Shown in pieces: positions 26,577 through 36,827 of a stretch of 37,999 bases of DNA; position 1 is the first letter of the stretch, and each line of letters starts with the position of its first letter. Position numbers and translations under genes: made by a program. Origin of the DNA: an uncultured Spirochaetales bacterium (GTDB lineage: Bacteria; Spirochaetota; Spirochaetia; Sphaerochaetales; Sphaerochaetaceae). The stretch covers positions 1 to 37,999 of the forward strand of contig CAMZFA010000003.1 of assembly GCA_947305945.1 (NCBI GenBank). The letters are read 5' to 3'. The notes under the pieces were generated by a model. The model did not search any database. It saw nothing but the letters and a program-made list of their open reading frames with translations, and was not told the DNA's origin.

Positions 26577-28682
26577 TTATTTCTTCTTTTCCTTCTCCGC
26601 AGCCTGTTTCTTCAGTTCCTCGGAAATTGCTGCGGGAACCTTTGCGTAGCGGCACACTTCCATTGTGAACTCCGCCTTGCCCTGGGTCATTGACCTGAGA
26701 ACGGTTGAGTAACCGAACATCTCCGCAAGAGGCACTTCGGCATCTACAATGCAGTTTCCGTTGTCCTCCGTTGAGCTGATGATCATACCTCTTCTCTGGT
26801 TGATGGTTCCGAAAATTGCGCCCTGGAATTCGGACGGTCCCTGGATCTCAACCTTCATTATGGGCTCCAGAATTGCGGGATTGGCCTTAGCAAAAGCTTC
26901 CTTGAAGGCACCGATTGCCGCAGTCTGGAAGGCCATGTCGGAGGAATCGACGGGGTGGAACGCACCGTCATTGACCGTAAGGGAAACGCCCACAATGGGG
27001 AAGCCGAGCTGGGGGCCCTTCTTCATGGCCGCTATGAAGCCCTTGTCGCAGGAGGGGATGTATTCGGTGGGAATGACGCCGCCCTTGACCTCGTTGATGA
27101 ATTCGTATTCCTTGGGCTCCTCTTCGGAACCGGGGACCGCAATGATGGGCTCCATGAAACCGGCAACCCTTGCGAACTGTCCGCTTCCGCCCGTCTGCTT
27201 CTTGTGGGTGTAGTTGAACTCCGCCTTTTTCGTGATTGTCTCGCGGTATGCAACCTCGGGCTTTCCTACCTCTACCTCGCACTTGTACTCACGTCTCATC
27301 CTCTCAACGTAAACGTCAAGATGGAGCTCTCCCATACCCTTGATGATGGTCTGGTTGCTCTCGGGATCAACGTAGCACTGAAAGGTGGGGTCTTCCTTTG
27401 TGAAGCGGTTGATTGCCTTGGACATGTTGTCCTGGCTCTTCTTGTCCTTGGGAATGATTGCAAGGCTGATGACGGGATTGGGAACATACATTGATGTCAT
27501 GGCATAGTTGACCTTGCCGCCGCAGAATGTGTCTCCGCTTGCGCAGTCAATTCCGAACAGGGCTGCAATGTCTCCGCAACCTGCCTCGGAAATGTCTTCC
27601 ATCTCACTTGCATGCATCTTGATCAGTCTTCCGATCTTGAACTTCCTGTGGGTTCTTGTGTTTACAAGCTCATCACCCTTCTTCAGGCAGCCTTCGTATA
27701 CGCGGATGTAGGTCAGCTGGCCGTACTGTCCGTCCTCAAGCTTGAATGCAAGGGCAACAACCGGGCGCTCCGGGTCTGCCTTGAGCAGGACCTCACGCTC
27801 GTTGTCATTGAGATCCAGTGCACGGTTCTCAACCTCAGTGGGATCGGGCAGGTACTTGCATACACCGTCCAGGAGAACCTGGACACCCTTGTTCTTGTGG
27901 GCCGAGCCGCAGAATACCGGGCAGAACTTCAGTGAGAGTGTTCCCTTTCTGACGGCCTTCTCAATCAGCTCAATCTCCGGCTCCTCGCCGTCCAGAACCT
28001 TTTCCATCAGGTCATCATCAAAGTCACTGGCAGCCTCAATGAGCATGGCTCTTCTTTCAAGACACTCCTCGAGCATGCCTGCGGGAACCTCGTCTTCCCT
28101 GAGGACCTGACCGTTGTGGCCGTCAAAGTAGATTGCCTTCATTCTCAGAAGGTCAACCACACCCTCAAGCCTGTCTTCAAGGCCTATGGGCAGGTCCATC
28201 ATGACTGCGTTGAGCTTGAGCTTTTCCTTCAGCTGCTCAACTACATGGTAGGGGTTTGCTCCTACACGGTCGCACTTGTTTATGAAGGCAATACGGGGAA
28301 CGCGGTAGCGGTCCATCTGTCTGTCTACGGTAATGCTCTGGCTCTGTACACCTGCTACGGAGCACAGGACAAGGATTGCACCGTCCAGAACCCTGAGGGA
28401 GCGCTCCACTTCAACTGTGAAGTCAACGTGGCCCGGAGTGTCTATAACATTGATATCGTATCCCTTCCAGTGTACGCTCGTTGCGGCACTGGCAATGGTG
28501 ATTCCTCTTTCTCTTTCAAGCTCCATGCTGTCCATGGTAGCTCCCACGCCGTCTTTTCCGTGTACTTCGTGAATTGCATGAATGCGGTTGCAGTAGAAGA
28601 GTATTCTTTCACTGAGCGTGGTCTTTCCCGAGTCAATATGGGCACTGATACCTATATTCCTCATCTTGGATAATTCTGTCAT
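26577..28682 (-). CDS. fusA: Elongation factor G, mitochondrial EF-G1/spdEFG-like type
   Basis: [22 protein letters not shown]...[75 protein letters not shown]. Confidence 0.95.
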   Translation of the reverse strand: MTELSKMRNIGISAHIDSGKTTLSERILFYCNRIHAIHEVHGKDGVGATMDSMELERERGITIASAATSVHWKGYDINVIDTPGHVDFTVEVERSLRVLDGAILVLCSVAGVQSQSITVDRQMDRYRVPRIAFINKCDRVGANPYHVVEQLKEKLKLNAVMMDLPIGLEDRLEGVVDLLRMKAIYFDGHNGQVLREDEVPAGMLEECLERRAMLIEAASDFDDDLMEKVLDGEEPEIELIEKAVRKGTLSLKFCPVFCGSAHKNKGVQVLLDGVCKYLPDPTEVENRALDLNDNEREVLLKADPERPVVALAFKLEDGQYGQLTYIRVYEGCLKKGDELVNTRTHRKFKIGRLIKMHASEMEDISEAGCGDIAALFGIDCASGDTFCGGKVNYAMTSMYVPNPVISLAIIPKDKKSQDNMSKAINRFTKEDPTFQCYVDPESNQTIIKGMGELHLDVYVERMRREYKCEVEVGKPEVAYRETITKKAEFNYTHKKQTGGSGQFARVAGFMEPIIAVPGSEEEPKEYEFINEVKGGVIPTEYIPSCDKGFIAAMKKGPQLGFPIVGVSLTVNDGAFHPVDSSDMAFQTAAIGAFKEAFAKANPAILEPIMKVEIQGPSEFQGAIFGTINQRRGMIISSTEDNGNCIVDAEVPLAEMFGYSTVLRSMTQGKAEFTMEVCRYAKVPAAISEELKKQAAEKEKKK

Positions 28683-28763
28683 TCAAAACCTCATTTATTT
28701 CTTTTCAACTTATAATAATCCCGGCAAAATTAGCATATTTCTTAAAATACTTCAATAAGAAGA

Positions 28764-30065
28764 TCAATATGCGCTGTGGTTCTTGGGAGTACTGAACCTT
28801 TCGTGGGTCTTCTTGACGTCCGGAGTCTCCTGGATATCCCCCGAGCAGGTGAGGGCCCAGCGTGTGATGGACGGGCCTGCAAGCTCGTAAACAAGAACCG
28901 CAAAAAGAATTATGTTCTTGATTATCTTTCCGTCAACAGGTCCCAGCGTGACGGCCTGGTTGCACATTCCCAGGGCAACGCCCGCCTGAGGCAGAAGCGT
29001 GAAGCCCAGGTACCTGACCGTGTTGCGGTCGCAGCCGCTGATTTTTGCACTCTCCCCGGCCCCGAAGTACTTTCCGATTGAACGGGCAACTATGTAAAGC
29101 ACACCTATTGCCACAACGGTGAGGTCGGAGAACACGCCCAGTTCAAGCTCCGCACCGGAGATGATGAAGAACAGGGCGTTCAGCGGAGCGGTCCAGCCCT
29201 CGGAACGCTTCATGATATCGCCCGAACGGGGGCAGAGGTTGCAGAGCGCCGTGCCCAGCATCATGCAGACAAGCAGGGATGAGAAGCGGACCGTGACGGC
29301 CCCGATTTCAAACTCAACGGTGGCCAGTGCAATTGTGAGCAGCACAAAGGCAATGGAGAGCGAGAGCCTGTTGGTGTTGGAGAAGAAGAGCTCCTCCAGT
29401 TTTGTCAGAACGGCGCCCATCACGGCTCCCAGGACAATTGAGGCGGCAATTTCAACAAGCGGGTTGACCAGTACGGCCACAAGGCTGACCGAGCTGCTGA
29501 TCAGGGCCTGGGCAATTCCGAATGAGACTGCAAACAGGACAAGGCCTACCGCGTCATCCAGTGCAACTATGGGCAGCAGGAGGCTTGTGAGTTTTCCGTG
29601 CGCCTTGTACTGCCTTACAACCATCAGTGTTGCAGCGGGGGCCGTTGCGGTTGCAATTGCACCCATTGTGATTGCCCCGCTCAGGCTCAGCTTGTCGGGC
29701 ATGAGAAAATGAACACCCAGAAGTACAATGTCGGTTACGACCATGGCCGCAAAGGCCTGCAGTATTCCTATAATTGTTGCCTGGCGTCCGGTTCCCTGAA
29801 GCTGGGAGAGTTTGAACTCGTTACCTATCGAGAACGCAATGAAGCCCAGGGCCGCCTTGGAAATGAAATCCACACGGGCCACGCTCTCCATTGTGGTGAA
29901 CCCCAGCCCCTCGATACCAAGTCTTCCGAGCCCGTAAGGGCCGATGAGCAGACCCGTGATGAGGAAAACCGTTACATCAGGAAAATTGAAACCCGCTTTT
30001 CTGAACAGACGGGTCATTAGAAGCCCTGCTATGAGGGCAAAGGAAATCAATACAAATTCTGTCAT
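28764..30065 (-). CDS. Kef-type cation:proton antiporter (CPA2) membrane domain
   Basis: About 12 hydrophobic segments; TGLLIGPYGLGRLGIEGL, LGFIAFSIGNEF, GAIATATAPAATLMV, LDDAVGLVLFAVSFG. Confidence 0.85.
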   Translation of the reverse strand: MTEFVLISFALIAGLLMTRLFRKAGFNFPDVTVFLITGLLIGPYGLGRLGIEGLGFTTMESVARVDFISKAALGFIAFSIGNEFKLSQLQGTGRQATIIGILQAFAAMVVTDIVLLGVHFLMPDKLSLSGAITMGAIATATAPAATLMVVRQYKAHGKLTSLLLPIVALDDAVGLVLFAVSFGIAQALISSSVSLVAVLVNPLVEIAASIVLGAVMGAVLTKLEELFFSNTNRLSLSIAFVLLTIALATVEFEIGAVTVRFSSLLVCMMLGTALCNLCPRSGDIMKRSEGWTAPLNALFFIISGAELELGVFSDLTVVAIGVLYIVARSIGKYFGAGESAKISGCDRNTVRYLGFTLLPQAGVALGMCNQAVTLGPVDGKIIKNIILFAVLVYELAGPSITRWALTCSGDIQETPDVKKTHERFSTPKNHSAY

Positions 30066-30133
30066 AATCTACTTTTGAACCAGCAACAGATATTAGTGAA
30101 CACGCAATTTTTTGTAAAGTACGGGAACTGCGG

Positions 30134-30162
30134 TTGAGAAATAAAAATAAAAGGGATAAAAT
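30134..30162 (+). promoter_or_regulatory. Putative STAS-gene promoter TTGAGA-17-TAAAAT
   Basis: Direct reading with exact 17-nt spacer; SD GGAG at 30173-30176. Confidence 0.65.
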
Positions 30163-30184
30163 ATCAGCAACCGGAGAAATGCAT

Positions 30185-30484
30185 ATGAAAGTAGACAGAA
30201 AAGTCAACGGACAGGAAATTACATACACAATCGAGGGAAGACTGGATACAAACACATCACCCGAACTTGATGGGGAGATAGGTACATCACTTGCCGGGAT
30301 GAGCTCCCTTGTGTTTGATTTCTCCAAACTTGAATATGTTTCTTCAGCAGGTCTGAGAGTTCTCCTCAAGGCTTTCAAGACCATGTCCGCCCAGAAGGGA
30401 GCCATGGTTATCAGAAACGTCCCCGGGGGAATAATGGAGGTCTTCACAGTTACAGGCCTCAATGAAGTATTCACAATAGAGTGA
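30185..30484 (+). CDS. STAS-domain anti-sigma factor antagonist-like protein
   Basis: GRLDTNTSPELDGEI, LVFDFSKLEYVSSAGLRVLL; start chosen 8 nt after GGAG. Confidence 0.9.
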   Translation: MKVDRKVNGQEITYTIEGRLDTNTSPELDGEIGTSLAGMSSLVFDFSKLEYVSSAGLRVLLKAFKTMSAQKGAMVIRNVPGGIMEVFTVTGLNEVFTIE

Positions 30485-31578
30485 TTCCGCAGATTATCAG
30501 TCAGAATAACCTCTCTCGTTGGGGAAACCTTTGGGAAACCCGCCGTGCTGAGATTCTGTCCCTTATTGAGGACACCATGTTCGGCAGGACTCCGGAAATA
30601 AAATTTGACAGAATTTCATGCAGTTTGATTGAGAGTGCGCAGGGGCTTGGGCATGTCAGGGAAACCTACAGGCTGGACATGTCCCTGGAAAACAGCAGTT
30701 GCTCTATGAGTTTCTCCATATTTTATAATCCTGAGCACGGCAAAGATGCACCTGTAATTCTCAACATAAACCCATTCTCCCGCAATGATAAGATTCTCTC
30801 GGATCCCCGGTACAGTTTCAAAGACGGCTCTGTCTTCCCCGCCGCGCTTCTTGTCAAAAGCGGCTTTGTTGCAGTTCAGTGCAATGTTGATGAACTGTCT
30901 GCGGACAGCACGGAAAAAGGTCCGCATGACATAATGAGCCTCTTTCCTCCGCAGGGTTCAAACGGCTGGTGTACAATTGACGCCTGGGCCTGGGCGGCAG
31001 CATTTGTTGCACATGAGATACACAAGATGGGTTTTTCTTCTGAAAGCGTTACTGTAAGCGGTTTTTCACGCGGTGCCAGAACAGCCCTCTGGGCAGCGGC
31101 AAAATATGACATTTTCACATCCGTATATGCCTGTCAGTCCGGCTGCTGCGGAGCGGCCATGCACAGGGGCAAAACAGGGGAAACAATCAGAGACATCACC
31201 ACCCGTTATCCCCAGTGGTCCTGTGACAACTTCAAGAAATATGCAGGCCGCGAGGAGGAGCTGCCCTTTGACCAGCACATGATGCTCTCACTCATCTTCC
31301 CCCGCCCTCTTTACATAAGCAGTGCACGTGAAGACCGCTGGTCATGCCCGGAGAAGGAATTTGAATCCTGTGTCCTTGTCAGCGCATTTCATGAAATAAT
31401 GGGTTTCAGGGGTCTTGAGAGCACAACCTTCCCCTCCGACAGCCGCACAATTCAGGGGGATCTTCTTGCCTACCACGTCAGGGACGGCGGTCATGACTGC
31501 ACAATAGAAGACTGGGAAAAGGCAATCTGCTTTCTTATGTGTTTGATGTCAGGAGAAAACCAGGGTCAGGAGGGGTAA
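30481..31578 (+). CDS. CE15/glucuronoyl-esterase-like alpha/beta hydrolase, no signal peptide
   Basis: NGWCTIDAWAWAAAFVAHEI, VSGFSRGARTALWAAAKY nucleophile elbow, SGCCGAAMHR, LPFDQHMMLSLIFPRPLYISSAREDRW, DGGHDCTIEDW; GTG start overlaps STAS stop. Confidence 0.75.
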   Translation: MIPQIISQNNLSRWGNLWETRRAEILSLIEDTMFGRTPEIKFDRISCSLIESAQGLGHVRETYRLDMSLENSSCSMSFSIFYNPEHGKDAPVILNINPFSRNDKILSDPRYSFKDGSVFPAALLVKSGFVAVQCNVDELSADSTEKGPHDIMSLFPPQGSNGWCTIDAWAWAAAFVAHEIHKMGFSSESVTVSGFSRGARTALWAAAKYDIFTSVYACQSGCCGAAMHRGKTGETIRDITTRYPQWSCDNFKKYAGREEELPFDQHMMLSLIFPRPLYISSAREDRWSCPEKEFESCVLVSAFHEIMGFRGLESTTFPSDSRTIQGDLLAYHVRDGGHDCTIEDWEKAICFLMCLMSGENQGQEG

Positions 31579-32475
31579 GGTCACCACGCAGAGAATTGAT
31601 GTGATTAAAACTGAGTAAGCCGCTTTGTCCTGCTCACAGTTGTGAACCTCGGAAAGAGAGAGAATTACGGAGGCGCACGGGGTTCCGGCGGTTACAAGCA
31701 TGGTCATGCGGAACAGATTGTCAACAGGAAGCAGCAATGTGACTGCATAGGCAAGGAGCGGAAATACAATCAGCTTGAAAAAGCCTGCAAGATAACCGAA
31801 GGGCTGGCAGAAAACCTGTGAAGGTTTCATTGCGGCCAGGCGGAAACCCATGACAAGCATGCACAGCGGTGCGGAAATGCTGCGCAGGGAGGCGGCCACG
31901 TTGTACAGAACCCCGGGAAGCCGGATTTGCAGCAGGTACATGGGGATTACGAACAGAAGAACAAATACCGTGGGGTTGAGGAGTGCGCGTCTTAATGAAA
32001 AGTATTTCTTCTCACCGGAGATCATGAACTCCCCTATTGTGAAAATGAGGAGGTTCATGCTTGCAGCAAACATGACGCAGTAGCACATTGCGATGGGAGA
32101 AGACGGAAAGAGAGCCTTGATTACCGGCTGGCCGAAAAAGCCTACATTTCCCATACAGGAGGCAATTGAAAGGATTCTGTACTTGCCGTCATTGAACTTC
32201 CTTCCGAAAACAAGGTACATGAGGAAGAACATGAGAATCTGGATGCCCAGACATGAAAGGAAGAAAATCAGGAGCAGTCTTGCACTCTCCGCTGTGTACT
32301 CCATCTCCTGGAAGGAGGCTATGAGCAGACCGGGCATGGCGGCGTAGACCAGAATTGCAGACATTGACCTGCCGTGCTCCGGTGATGCAAGTTTCAGTTT
32401 CACCAGGAGATAGCCTATGACCATGAAAAGAAGCATTGTCAGGGTTGTCTGAAAAACTATATGGAACTCCGTCAC
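31549..32475 (-). CDS. AEC (auxin efflux carrier) family transporter
   Basis: About 10 TM segments; MSAILVYAAMPGLLIASF, NVGFFGQPVIKALF, TAGTPCASVILSLSEVH. Confidence 0.85.
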   Translation of the reverse strand: MTEFHIVFQTTLTMLLFMVIGYLLVKLKLASPEHGRSMSAILVYAAMPGLLIASFQEMEYTAESARLLLIFFLSCLGIQILMFFLMYLVFGRKFNDGKYRILSIASCMGNVGFFGQPVIKALFPSSPIAMCYCVMFAASMNLLIFTIGEFMISGEKKYFSLRRALLNPTVFVLLFVIPMYLLQIRLPGVLYNVAASLRSISAPLCMLVMGFRLAAMKPSQVFCQPFGYLAGFFKLIVFPLLAYAVTLLLPVDNLFRMTMLVTAGTPCASVILSLSEVHNCEQDKAAYSVLITSILCVVTLPLLTLVFS

Positions 32476-32492
32476 TTCTCTCCAGCCTCCGT

Positions 32493-32780
32493 TCAGAATA
32501 ATTCGCAGTCAGTGCAGCAGAAGAACAGACCTTCGGACGGGAAGTCCAGCCTTATCTCATCAACTATCTTTCTGAAGACCTCAACTTCGCTGTCCGGGCA
32601 GATAATCATGATCCATGTGTTGAGCTGGGGCCATACGGAATCTCCCATGCGGGGGTTCAGACGGCCCTTGCCGGTTACGTTGTCAATGCGGGTGTAGGAG
32701 GAGCCCACGCCAAGTTCCTCACAGTGAGAGAAAAAGTCCTCTGCTATGGACTCATCCATAATGAATTCAAGCCTTTTCAT
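32493..32780 (-). CDS. Small PII-like RND-transporter-associated protein (PG0541-like)
   Basis: RLNPRMGDSVWPQLNTWIMIICPDSEVEVFRKIVDEIR; overlaps the 3' end of the RND gene. Confidence 0.65.
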   Translation of the reverse strand: MKRLEFIMDESIAEDFFSHCEELGVGSSYTRIDNVTGKGRLNPRMGDSVWPQLNTWIMIICPDSEVEVFRKIVDEIRLDFPSEGLFFCCTDCELF

Positions 32781-35700
32781 TGTCTCCCTCCTTTGAATTT
32801 GCCGCGGCTTTCTTCTCTGCCCTGCGTTCCTTGCCGCGGTAGAACAGGTAGTAGAGAACGGGCATGAGGTAGAGCGTCATGAGGGCGCTGAATGTAAGAC
32901 CGCCGAATATGGTAAGACCTATGGGCTGGATTGTCTCGCCGCCCTCCTTGACAAAGAAGGCCATGGGCACAAGGGCAAGAACGGTGGTGAGGGTTGTCAT
33001 GAGGACCGGGCGCAGTCTCGAGCGGGCTGCGGCCACACAGGCATCAAAGACACTCATTCCCCTCTCCTGCATGAGGTTTGTGTAGTCAACAAGAACAATA
33101 CCGTTGTTGACAACAATACCCACCAGAATCAGGGCACCTACGGCGGTGACAACTGTGAAGGAAAGACCGCCCACAATCTTGTAGATCATAACAATTCCTA
33201 TCAGGGCCAGGGGAAGCGTGAAGAGAACAATGAACGGCTTGCGGAAGCTCTCGAACTGGGCCGCCATGATGGCAAAGACCAGCAGGGCCGCAACGGAGAT
33301 TATCTCAATGAAGACCTTCAGGGTCTCCATCATGCTCTCATAGTTTCCGCTGTAGGAAATGACTACACCCTCGCGCAGGGGTATGTTCTCCTCAACCATG
33401 GTCTGGACAAGTTTCTGGATTTCAGTTGTGGAAGCAGTGTTTACCGCGGAGGCGGTAACATGCAGAACACGCGACTGGTTTTCCCTGATGATTGATGTGG
33501 CGGTGCGGTCCTCCCTGATTGTTGCAAAACTTGCCAGGGGAACACGGGTGCCGAAATTCGTGGCCACCATGATGTCCTCAAAATCAAGGCGCGTCTGCTT
33601 GTCGGCCACGGGCAGGGTCAGGACCACGTCAATGTCATGGCCGCTCTCCCTGTATCTTGCGGCGGTCATGCCGCCGATATTGGCACGTATCTCCGCGTTT
33701 GCCGCGGCAACAGTGACTCCCAGGCTGTTCATCTTCTCACGGTCAAAGTCAATTGAGAGCATGGGCGAGCCCTCGGAAATGTTTGTGGAAATATCCTTGA
33801 GCATGCCGGAGGCCTCAGCCTTGAGAAGGGCCTCAATCTCCAGGGCAGTCTGCCTGACGGCATCCATGTCAGTGGATGAAATCTTTATGTCAACGTCTGA
33901 GGAATCGCTGCCCATGGAGATGACCGAGGAGTCTCCGGAAACGGTGATTACGGCCTCCGGATAGTCATCCTTCATTGCATCAATTACAAGGGCGGCGCTG
34001 TCCGGGTCATCCCAGTCAGCCTGACGGTCTGCAGCATTCCGGAAGGTGTAGATCATGCTGGCACCGTTGGAGCCGGAGCCCATGGAGAGCAGACCAGACC
34101 CTATGATTACGGCGTCCATATCAAGACCTTTCACCTGCTCCCTGAAGCGGCTGTCAATCGAGGTGACAACCCTTCTGGTTTCCTCAATGGAGGTGCCTGT
34201 GGGCATTTGCACGGAAACTGTCATTGACTTGCTCTCGGTGACGGGCATGTACGAGAAGCCCACCACGGGAATCTGGATGCAGGCCCAGACAAACAGGGCG
34301 GCAATTACGGCAATGAGCAGGATCTTGTGTCTGAGGACCCGGGAAACGCTCTTTGCATATGCGTTGTCAAACTTCTCGTAGATCCGGTCGGTCTTCTCCA
34401 TGAAGGCGCTCTTTGTCTGCTTGCGTGCAGGGCCCTTGAATCTGAAGGTACTTGAGATAACCGGAATCAGGGTGATTGCAACAGCAAACGAGGTGAGAAG
34501 CGAGATTATGACGGTGATTGACAGCTGGCCGAAGACAGAGCCCAGGATTCCCAGCTTGTTCTTGTAGAGAACCATGGGGATGAAGACACAGCAGGTTGTG
34601 AGGGTGGATGAAAGAAGTGCACCTACCATTTCATCGGTTCCCAGAACCGAGGCCACCCTGGGTTTCACGCCCCTCTGTCTGTAGGAATAAATGTTTTCAA
34701 TGACAACAATTGAGCTGTCCACAAGCATGCCTATGCCCAGGGCAAGGCCGGCAAGTGTCATGAGGTTCAGGGAAAGACCTGAGTAGTACATGACAAGCAG
34801 TGTCACCAGAACCGAAAGGGGAATTGAGATGGCAATAAGGCCGGTGGACTTGAACTCCCTGAGGAAGATGAGGAGGATCAGGACGGCCAGAAGGGCACCC
34901 TGAAGGGCTGAATTTGAAACAAGGTCCACAGTCTCGGATATGAGCTCGGACGAGTCATAGACTATGTTGATCTCACAGTCGGACGGCATGGCCCTGTAGA
35001 TTGACGGAATGCGGTCCTTTATCTTCTGTGCGGCCTGAACGGTGTTCTTTCCGCTCTGCTTGGAAACGGAAATGCCTATGCATTCGCGGCCCTGATAGGT
35101 GAAGTACGTGGAGGCATCGTCATACGTGTCCTTGATTTCGGCAATCTCATCAAGCCTTATCTGCCTCACCTCGCCGGTCTGGGTGGCCACATAACTTATC
35201 ACGGTGTTGCCGATAGCCTCAATATCGGCGAACAGGCCGGAGGTCTGGATGGTGTACGTGAGGCCGTACTCGGTAATGCTTCCCACGGACGCATTGCTGT
35301 TCTGGGCGGCAACCATCTGGGCAATCTGGGAGAAGGTCAGGTTGTAGGCCTGAAGCCTGTCCTTGGGTATCTCAACGCGGATTTTCCTGTCGCGGCCGCC
35401 TATGACGGACGTTGACGCAACGCCGTCGATCTGTTCAAGAAGCGGCGAGATTGTCTCATCGGCAAGAAGCTTCAGCTCGTCCGTTGTCTTTGACGGGGAG
35501 CTGAGTGCTATGACCATGACGGGAAGCATGGTCATGTCCATCTGGATGATGAGCGGGCTTGTGGCTTCCGAGGGCAGGTAGTTCTTCACAAGATCTATGC
35601 GGTCCCTGGCATTGTTCGCGGCGTCCGAAAGGTCCGTTCCCGCTTCGAATTCCAGCGTGATGGATGAGGAGCCTTCACTTGAGGTGGAGGTTATGTTCTT

Positions 35701-35931
35701 CAGTCCGGTCACGCTTGAGAGCGCGCTTTCCAGTACCCTTGTCAGTTTGTCCTCAACCTCCTCCGGACTTGCATTGGGATAAGATGTGGAAACCACAAGG
35801 TACGGAATGTCCATATCGGGTATGAGTTCAAGCGGCAGATTGGTGAAGGCGTTTATGCCCAGAATTGCCAGAACTATGAATATGATTGCTACCGTGACCG
35901 GCTTGGCCACGGATTTTCCGGCTACAGACAT
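32767..35931 (-). CDS. RND-family efflux transporter permease (AcrB/HAE1-like)
   Basis: 1054 aa; SYPNASPEEVEDKLTRVLE, GLALGIGMLVDSSIVVIENI, GIVVNNGIVLVDYTNLMQERG. Confidence 0.95.
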   Translation of the reverse strand: MSVAGKSVAKPVTVAIIFIVLAILGINAFTNLPLELIPDMDIPYLVVSTSYPNASPEEVEDKLTRVLESALSSVTGLKNITSTSSEGSSSITLEFEAGTDLSDAANNARDRIDLVKNYLPSEATSPLIIQMDMTMLPVMVIALSSPSKTTDELKLLADETISPLLEQIDGVASTSVIGGRDRKIRVEIPKDRLQAYNLTFSQIAQMVAAQNSNASVGSITEYGLTYTIQTSGLFADIEAIGNTVISYVATQTGEVRQIRLDEIAEIKDTYDDASTYFTYQGRECIGISVSKQSGKNTVQAAQKIKDRIPSIYRAMPSDCEINIVYDSSELISETVDLVSNSALQGALLAVLILLIFLREFKSTGLIAISIPLSVLVTLLVMYYSGLSLNLMTLAGLALGIGMLVDSSIVVIENIYSYRQRGVKPRVASVLGTDEMVGALLSSTLTTCCVFIPMVLYKNKLGILGSVFGQLSITVIISLLTSFAVAITLIPVISSTFRFKGPARKQTKSAFMEKTDRIYEKFDNAYAKSVSRVLRHKILLIAVIAALFVWACIQIPVVGFSYMPVTESKSMTVSVQMPTGTSIEETRRVVTSIDSRFREQVKGLDMDAVIIGSGLLSMGSGSNGASMIYTFRNAADRQADWDDPDSAALVIDAMKDDYPEAVITVSGDSSVISMGSDSSDVDIKISSTDMDAVRQTALEIEALLKAEASGMLKDISTNISEGSPMLSIDFDREKMNSLGVTVAAANAEIRANIGGMTAARYRESGHDIDVVLTLPVADKQTRLDFEDIMVATNFGTRVPLASFATIREDRTATSIIRENQSRVLHVTASAVNTASTTEIQKLVQTMVEENIPLREGVVISYSGNYESMMETLKVFIEIISVAALLVFAIMAAQFESFRKPFIVLFTLPLALIGIVMIYKIVGGLSFTVVTAVGALILVGIVVNNGIVLVDYTNLMQERGMSVFDACVAAARSRLRPVLMTTLTTVLALVPMAFFVKEGGETIQPIGLTIFGGLTFSALMTLYLMPVLYYLFYRGKERRAEKKAAANSKEGDNEKA

Positions 35932-35939
35932 GTGACCTC

Positions 35940-36827
35940 CTACTCCACTATCCTGACAGGTGTTCCGTCGGCAAGAAGGCCCTGACCCCTGACAACCAGA
36001 AGGTCACCGGCTTTGAGTCCGGAAACAATCTCAACCCTGTCGGATTCCCTGATTCCCGTTGTGACAACGGTCTTCACTGCCCTGCCGTCACGCACTACAT
36101 AGCATGTTGTGACGTCATTGCCGGTTGAAAGGGCGCTGTATGGAACAACAATCACGTTGTCCTTTGTGTTTATGATCACATTCAGGTTGGCGTACATTCC
36201 GGCAATGACACGGGGCTCGGGAACATTCAGACGGGCCTTGACCGTCCTTGTGCGTGTCCTGCTGTCGATTGTCGGGCTGAGGGATGTGACTGCGGCCTCA
36301 AAGGTTTCACCCTCAATGGCGTCAAAGTTGACCAGCACCCTGTTGCCAAGGCTGATCAGGGTTGAGTAACGCTCAATGACGGATATGGTGATCTCAAGGT
36401 CATCAAGGTTCTCTATAACGGCAACGGGACTTGACGGTGCGACCATGGAGCCCTCAACGCCTGTAAATGATGTGACAATTCCGGCTATGGGCGCCTTGAT
36501 CAGGCTGGGCTTGTAGGTCTGACCGTCACGTGAGGCATCAACCTGGGCCAGAACCTGGTCCTTTTCAACCCTGTCACCCACCTTGACGCTTACGTTCTGA
36601 AGTTCACCGGTGACCGACGGCATGACATACACCGTGTCCTTTGCCGTAACCGTGCCGCCGAACTTCCTTGAGTCCGTTATGCTGTCCGTTGATACACGGA
36701 TTGTGCTGACAGGAGTAAGGTTGTCCTGTTCAGTTGCGGCTTCCTGTGAAGATGCAGTCTGCTTTGAACATGATACGGCCGCAAACAGAAGGCAGGCCGC
36801 AAGTATGATGACTGGTGCTTTTCTCAT
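35940..36827 (-). CDS. RND periplasmic adaptor (membrane fusion protein), lipoprotein
   Basis: Lipobox FAAVSC; VKVGDRVEKDQVLAQVD lipoyl-like motif, IKAPIAGIVTSFTGVEG, GIRESDRVEIVSGLKAGDLLVVRGQGLLADG. Confidence 0.92.
   Translation of the reverse strand: MRKAPVIILAACLLFAAVSCSKQTASSQEAATEQDNLTPVSTIRVSTDSITDSRKFGGTVTAKDTVYVMPSVTGELQNVSVKVGDRVEKDQVLAQVDASRDGQTYKPSLIKAPIAGIVTSFTGVEGSMVAPSSPVAVIENLDDLEITISVIERYSTLISLGNRVLVNFDAIEGETFEAAVTSLSPTIDSRTRTRTVKARLNVPEPRVIAGMYANLNVIINTKDNVIVVPYSALSTGNDVTTCYVVRDGRAVKTVVTTGIRESDRVEIVSGLKAGDLLVVRGQGLLADGTPVRIVE

Noticed and set aside
30134-30184. N-terminal extension of the STAS ORF from TTG 30134
   Set aside because: That TTG is the -35 box of a good promoter; GGAG at 30173-30176 points to ATG 30185.
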